Below, in pieces: positions 59,939-64,000 of a DNA stretch of 64,000 nucleotides. The DNA lies in the NCBI RefSeq assembly GCF_902459465.1, contig NC_047065.1:2848309-2912308 (forward strand). Reading direction: 5' to 3'. Within the stretch, counting starts at the first letter, position 1. The number at the start of each line of letters is the position of its first letter. The notes under the pieces were generated by a model. It made no database searches and had not been told where the DNA came from. It was given only the letters and a program-made list of their open reading frames with translations. Made by a program: the position numbers and the translations under genes. The stretch is from Asterias rubens. Lineage: Eukaryota; Echinodermata; Asteroidea; Forcipulatida; Asteriidae.

Positions 59939-60479
59939 TGGACACTATTGGTAATTACTCAAAATATTTATTAGCATTAAACCTTACTTGGTAACGAGTA
60001 ACGGGGAGAGGTTAATAGGGATAACTTTCCGTATGGCGCCACCACTTTTTCACTCATTTTTACAAAAAGGGATATATCAATCAGGTAAATTAGATACTAT
60101 ATTATTTTATTGCGAATGAAAAAGTGGTGGCGCCATACGGAAACTTTTCCGTTAATATAGTATAAAACATTGTGAGAAACGGCTCCCTTTGAAGTAACGT
60201 AGTTTTCGAGAAAGAAGTAATTTTCCACGAATTTGATTTCGAGACCTCAAACCCTTACTCTATGCTCAAACATAGATGAGGTCTCGAAATCAACTTGTAT
60301 CTGAAAGCACACAACTTCGAGTGACAACGTTGTTTTTTTCTTTCATTATTATCTCGCAACTTTGACGACCAATAATTGAGCTCAAATTTCCACAGGTTTG
60401 TTATTTTATGTATATGTTGAGATACACCAAGTGAGAAGACTGGTCTTTGACAATTACCAATAGTGTCCACTGTCTTTAA
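59939..60479. repeat. Family 1 MITE split by a GGCGCCACCAC palindromic MITE
   Basis: The outer element has TTAA at 59939 and again at 60476-60479. At about 60018-60153 it is interrupted by a TTTCCGTATGGCGCCACCAC element, flanked by TTAATA-like duplications. The order of events is clear: family 1 first, the palindrome later. Confidence 0.88.
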
Positions 60480-60599
60480 CTGTAAGAGAGATGCCTATAA
60501 TATAATATGCACAAACAACATGCCGCGTGGCATCCCTTCTTATAAGACTACGATTGAAAGAGAGTCTACTGCTAGTACTGGGCATCTCCATTAGTCTAT

Positions 60600-60722
60600 A
60601 TTTGTCTACGTACACATTGGTCTACGTCATAGAGCTATATACATGTATAGCTCTATGGTATACGTGCACATTGGTCTACGTGCACATTGGTCTACGTGCA
60701 CATGTACATGTACTATAATGTA
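60600..60722 (+). repeat. Short tandem/palindromic repeat with CACATTGGTCTACGTG units
   Basis: Four imperfect 16-bp units and an inner TACATGTATAGCTCTATGG / CATAGAGCTATATACATGTA palindrome. Low complexity, no gene. Confidence 0.7.
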
Positions 60723-60760
60723 CACATTATAACGTGTATATAAACACTTCTGTTTCAAAT

Positions 60761-60965
60761 TAGACTTGTGGACAAGTCGTTAAATCGGCCCCACGCGCTG
60801 AGATAGTGGTCTCGCGAGATCACTGCTCTCGCGCGAACTGATGGCTCCCCGATTTCGACTCCTCATGTCGAAATCGGGGAGCCATCAGTTCGCGCGAGAG
60901 CAGTGATCTCGCGAGACCACTATCTCAGCGCGTGGGGCCGATTTAACGACTTGTCCACAAGTCTA
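60761..60965. repeat. Perfect palindrome: two 99-bp arms around a 7-bp loop, with 9-bp target duplication
   Basis: The left arm 60761-60859 and the right arm 60867-60965 are exact reverse complements; the loop is TCCTCAT. GTTTCAAAT occurs directly on both sides (60752-60760 and 60966-60974). Ends read TAGACTTGTGGACAAGTC and complement. Each arm holds one 8-bp TCTCGCGA palindrome within GTCTCGCGAGATC and a CTCTCGCGCGAA. It is GC-rich compared with its surroundings. A recently inserted foldback MITE is the simplest reading; a 9-bp duplication is typical of Mutator-type elements. Confidence 0.93.
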
Positions 60966-60974
60966 GTTTCAAAT

Positions 60975-62616
60975 CTGTTTGGGCCTATTATTTGCTGTGA
61001 CGTCATGAAGGCATTATGCGTGCAGCGTGACTAGCTAACAGTACCAGCTACATTGACCTTTCTATTTATTGCATTAAATGAAATGAAATGAAATGCCTGT
61101 TGTAATCTGGTTTCAAGTTCAAAGTACAGCCAAGTACAGCCAAATCACATTCCGGACGATTCCATTCGGGAGACTATAATACACACACACATGCACTTGC
61201 AGGTAGGCCTATGCTTCATAATATTATGATCACGTGCGTTTGATTAGCATAATGATGTAAATGGTATTAGATTATTTTTGGTCACGTGGTCACCATACTT
61301 TGACCTGCAGTCATGCCCATCGTACTTTGACCTATATTGCAGTCTAGTCGGTCACGCCCACTCTGTTTATATTTTATGTTCGGTCGCTATTTCGGGAAAG
61401 TATTAACATTGCCTAAAATCTAGAATAGACAATGCAGCTCCAAATTACAGCGAGTGGCTTGCTATTTTGAAATTGAGTGCATAAATTGTTCCTTTTCGCA
61501 AATTCCCAGTGCGCAAGCGCTAACTGTTGAAAGGGGTGCATTCTGGTCTAGCTAGCGATCAAACTAGACCAGCGTGCACCTCATTCCACGCCTAACTCGC
61601 GCGTACCGAGTGTTTAAGTCCTTCATGCACTGTCTGGCAGGCAACCTAAATTCGACCTAATCCTGTATTAGAGACAAACCGAACCATTTCATTTGCCTTG
61701 TGAAATTAAAAAGTACATCCTACATTTTTTCTTATTTTGTGTTTTGGATTTAGTTACACTTGAATCAAGATAAAAGATACCGAAGCTCGGTTACAGATAA
61801 TGTCTTACTCAAATTCTTATCGTTTTGCTCTGTCTTTACAGATGTAATTTAATAATATAAATTAAAAAAATTGAGACTTCTCCTATTGGTTGTGCATGTG
61901 AAGACACCGACACAAATGGTGTTCAACAACAATAAACACAAAACCAAAGCAAGAGTTGGAAGTAAAGCAATCAGCTTGAAGGGCAAGGTCGGAAATACAC
62001 TCGCGACGTACATCTACATTGACCCGAGATTACGAGAATGATCATCACTGAATTGTTTTACATCTTAAAATAAGACTCTTTCTTCTTTGTTTTAACAGCA
62101 ACCGTTGATGTACATTTCAGCTCGAGTGGATTACGATCTGAAAGCAATTTGGACGGACGTACGGAGGCATTTTTATTCATTAGCCGCCAAAAAAATGTTA
62201 ACAGGATGACCTGACCCGTATACCTGGGCTGTGACGTAGACAGACATTGGCTGGTTTGACAGCACGTAGGCCAATCCTTGACTAGACTTTGCTCCAAGTC
62301 TGTGATCGTGGTGTTTTTGTTTCGTCGTCCTGAAAGCCGATCATTATTGGCTGAAACAGTGCCCAGTTGTGGACAGCCTACGATCACTAAGAGTGTGAGA
62401 GCATTAATCTGCGGGGGGAGTTCTGCATGGCTGAAGCAGAGAAATAACCGCGGTCTCAGACTTGAAATCAAGTCTAATCCTTAGCCGGGGTTGCAACACA
62501 CTATACACAATCCCATACACCGTATTGCAAACCGGCCGGCCTGCCTCTGCCCGTCTAATGCCTAAATAGCGGTGCGTTACTACGCAAATACAAGCACGTA
62601 GTCCATTCTGTCTGCA
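60975..62616. promoter_or_regulatory. Upstream and probable 5' UTR region of the PPP1R3-type gene
   Basis: No coding exon was found. A strong acceptor-like TTCTTTGTTTTAACAG ends at 62099, which could start the exon that carries the coding region. Minus-strand open frames at 62058-62754 show no domain. Short ATGAA microsatellite near 61078-61097. Confidence 0.5.
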
Positions 62617-63735
62617 ATGCTCGAGAAAATGCTGGAAATATCCAGTTGGTCTGCAGGCCATGGACATACTCCGAGCGTAGCTATAAAACTCAACATGAGT
62701 AACATTCACGACGGAAATAATTTTACTGATGAGCATGGGAAAATGGCGGATCAAAATGTACTCGAGGATCCGGAGGAGTCTTGGAAGAGGGATTTACTCA
62801 ACGATGTGGAGGAGGATGACAAGAGAAACTCTCATTTGTATGATAAACATCAGATGTCCAAAAGGAGCCATGCTGCCATGTTACCACCTATTGACATAGC
62901 CCGCTGTTCTAAACATAATGGTATCCAAGATGAGTCTTCTGGAAGTGAACATGGCTTTGGAGAACTCCAAGATGGCGAACCCATCTCACCAGATGCCACG
63001 GTCTCCTCTCTTGGCGTTGTATCGCCTTCTATTACCTCACCGACGAGTAGTACGTCCCCAAATGGAGGTATCAGTTGTCGTAAGTCCTCCATCAAGGACA
63101 GCTCTAAGACACCAGAGACCCCCGGCCGTAAATCGGTCAGATTTGCAGACGCCCTTGGCCTCGATCTTGAAGTAGTGCGAAACATTTTGGAGTCCGAATC
63201 CCCACCGGACTACCCATCCATGGCTCTGGCCGCATGCTCAGCGGTCTTCACGGACGATGAGACCGGCGGAAACACGGTGACCATCCTACCTCGATATCTC
63301 AGCATGTCATTCGTCCAACCAGGCGGGCAATCGGACTTCCTGAACCGCGTCTACAAACAGCTAGTATGCCTCGAGAATGCCGTAGTTTCGGATTTCACAG
63401 TGTTGGGAACGATCAAAGTTAGGAATATCTCCTATCAGAAGACCGTCAAGATCCGATATTCGGCAGACAGGTGGAAAACTTTCGGTGATATTCCAGCTCT
63501 GTATGTTTTGAATTCTTGTGATGGTCCCACGGATAGATACTCATTTGGTTTATCGGCACCTCGGGATATGAATGTAGGTGACCGGCTTGAATTCTGTATC
63601 TGTTACAAAGTTAATAATAATCAAGAGTTCTGGGACTCAAACTTTGGTCAGAATTATAGTTTGTTATGTCACGCACACGGGGACGCAGTAGACGATGAAA
63701 ACAAAGCACTTTGGACGCTCTTCCGGAATTCATAA
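62617..63735 (+). CDS. Glycogen-targeting regulatory subunit of protein phosphatase 1 (PPP1R3 family)
   Basis: A single uninterrupted frame of 372 aa. An in-frame TAG at 62599 precedes the first ATG, which supports the start at 62617; M43 (62743, in AAAATGG) has a better initiation context and is an alternative. Residues 1-165 are acidic, then serine/proline-rich and probably disordered. KSVRF (172-176) is the RVxF motif that docks PP1 catalytic subunit, followed by ADALGLDLEVVR as in the family. Residues about 241-352 form a CBM21 carbohydrate-binding module: VCLENA, TVLGTIKVRNISYQK, VRYSADRW-like IRYSADRWKTF and FWDSNFGQNY (338-347), the glycogen-binding stretch. The protein tethers PP1 to glycogen, where it activates glycogen synthase and opposes phosphorylase. 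The intronless coding region and size match PPP1R3B/C/D rather than the long muscle form PPP1R3A. The exact member is not resolved. Confidence 0.93.
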   Translation: MLEKMLEISSWSAGHGHTPSVAIKLNMSNIHDGNNFTDEHGKMADQNVLEDPEESWKRDLLNDVEEDDKRNSHLYDKHQMSKRSHAAMLPPIDIARCSKHNGIQDESSGSEHGFGELQDGEPISPDATVSSLGVVSPSITSPTSSTSPNGGISCRKSSIKDSSKTPETPGRKSVRFADALGLDLEVVRNILESESPPDYPSMALAACSAVFTDDETGGNTVTILPRYLSMSFVQPGGQSDFLNRVYKQLVCLENAVVSDFTVLGTIKVRNISYQKTVKIRYSADRWKTFGDIPALYVLNSCDGPTDRYSFGLSAPRDMNVGDRLEFCICYKVNNNQEFWDSNFGQNYSLLCHAHGDAVDDENKALWTLFRNS

Positions 63736-64000
63736 AATATTTTAAATGCAAAATATGTAAAAAAAAATTAATTTTTAGTTTTGCCAAAAATAACCAACTC
63801 AATATTGAGTCCTAACGTTGTCAGTATTTTTTTTTTTTTTTTCCATTTATCGAATTCTGCTGGCTATAATAAGGTGGAGTGTTTTATTTATGCAAAAGGC
63901 TTGCGGTGAAAGGGTAAAAAAACATGATTAATTACAAAATGAAAATTTAATAAGGTACACATGATGCTGTTATCTTCAATATAAAGTTCTCTTTGCGAAA
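63736..64000. other. 3' flank of the PPP1R3-type gene
   Basis: AT-rich, with a T-run at about 63827-63842; probable 3' UTR. No canonical AATAAA was seen before the window ends. Confidence 0.5.

Noticed and set aside
62058-62754. Minus-strand frames of 137 and 116 residues near the PPP1R3 start
   Set aside because: No domain or splice pattern; they overlap the 5' UTR and first codons of a well-supported plus-strand gene.

Overview
The window is animal nuclear DNA: AT-rich, intron-dense, genes spread over tens of kilobases, and introns packed with short palindromic DNA transposons (MITEs) and tRNA-derived SINEs. The proteins are deuterostome-like (Tbx20, FBXO15, beta-1,4-galactosyltransferase, Rab GTPases, PPP1R3). 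The abundance of TTAA-flanked MITEs suggests an echinoderm, most likely a sea star; that assignment is inference, not proof. All gene models were built by hand from splice sites, and the reading phase closes exactly across every intron.

Layout. 809-4373 (+): the last four coding exons of a Tbx20-type T-box factor, whose 5' part lies before the window. 4374-12409: intergenic, with a 385-bp hairpin and a recent 1.8-kb tandem duplication. 12410-19540 (+): a complete eight-exon beta-1,4-galactosyltransferase (671 aa) whose last exon runs on past the normal end of the enzyme into a P/Q/K tract and three degenerate repeats. 19541-25930: intergenic, with a 5'-truncated LINE. 25931-41087 (+): a complete 15-exon FBXO15-type F-box gene (530 aa). 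41088-44244: a 9 x 59-bp tandem array grown from a MITE end, and a ~180-bp tandem array that contains the tail-coding part of the neighbouring Rab gene. 44245-49138 (-) and 51056-55418 (+): two divergent Rab5/22/31-like GTPases, head to head, six coding exons each, with identical intron positions and phases. 55419-62616: intergenic, with a perfect 99-bp-arm palindrome. 62617-63735 (+): a single-exon PPP1R3-type glycogen-targeting subunit of protein phosphatase 1.

The genes do not form one pathway. Unusual features: the tailed galactosyltransferase, the head-to-head Rab pair with its amplified prenylation-tail segment, the 59-bp array, the perfect palindrome with a 9-bp target duplication, and a tRNA-like unit enclosed by terminal inverted repeats.
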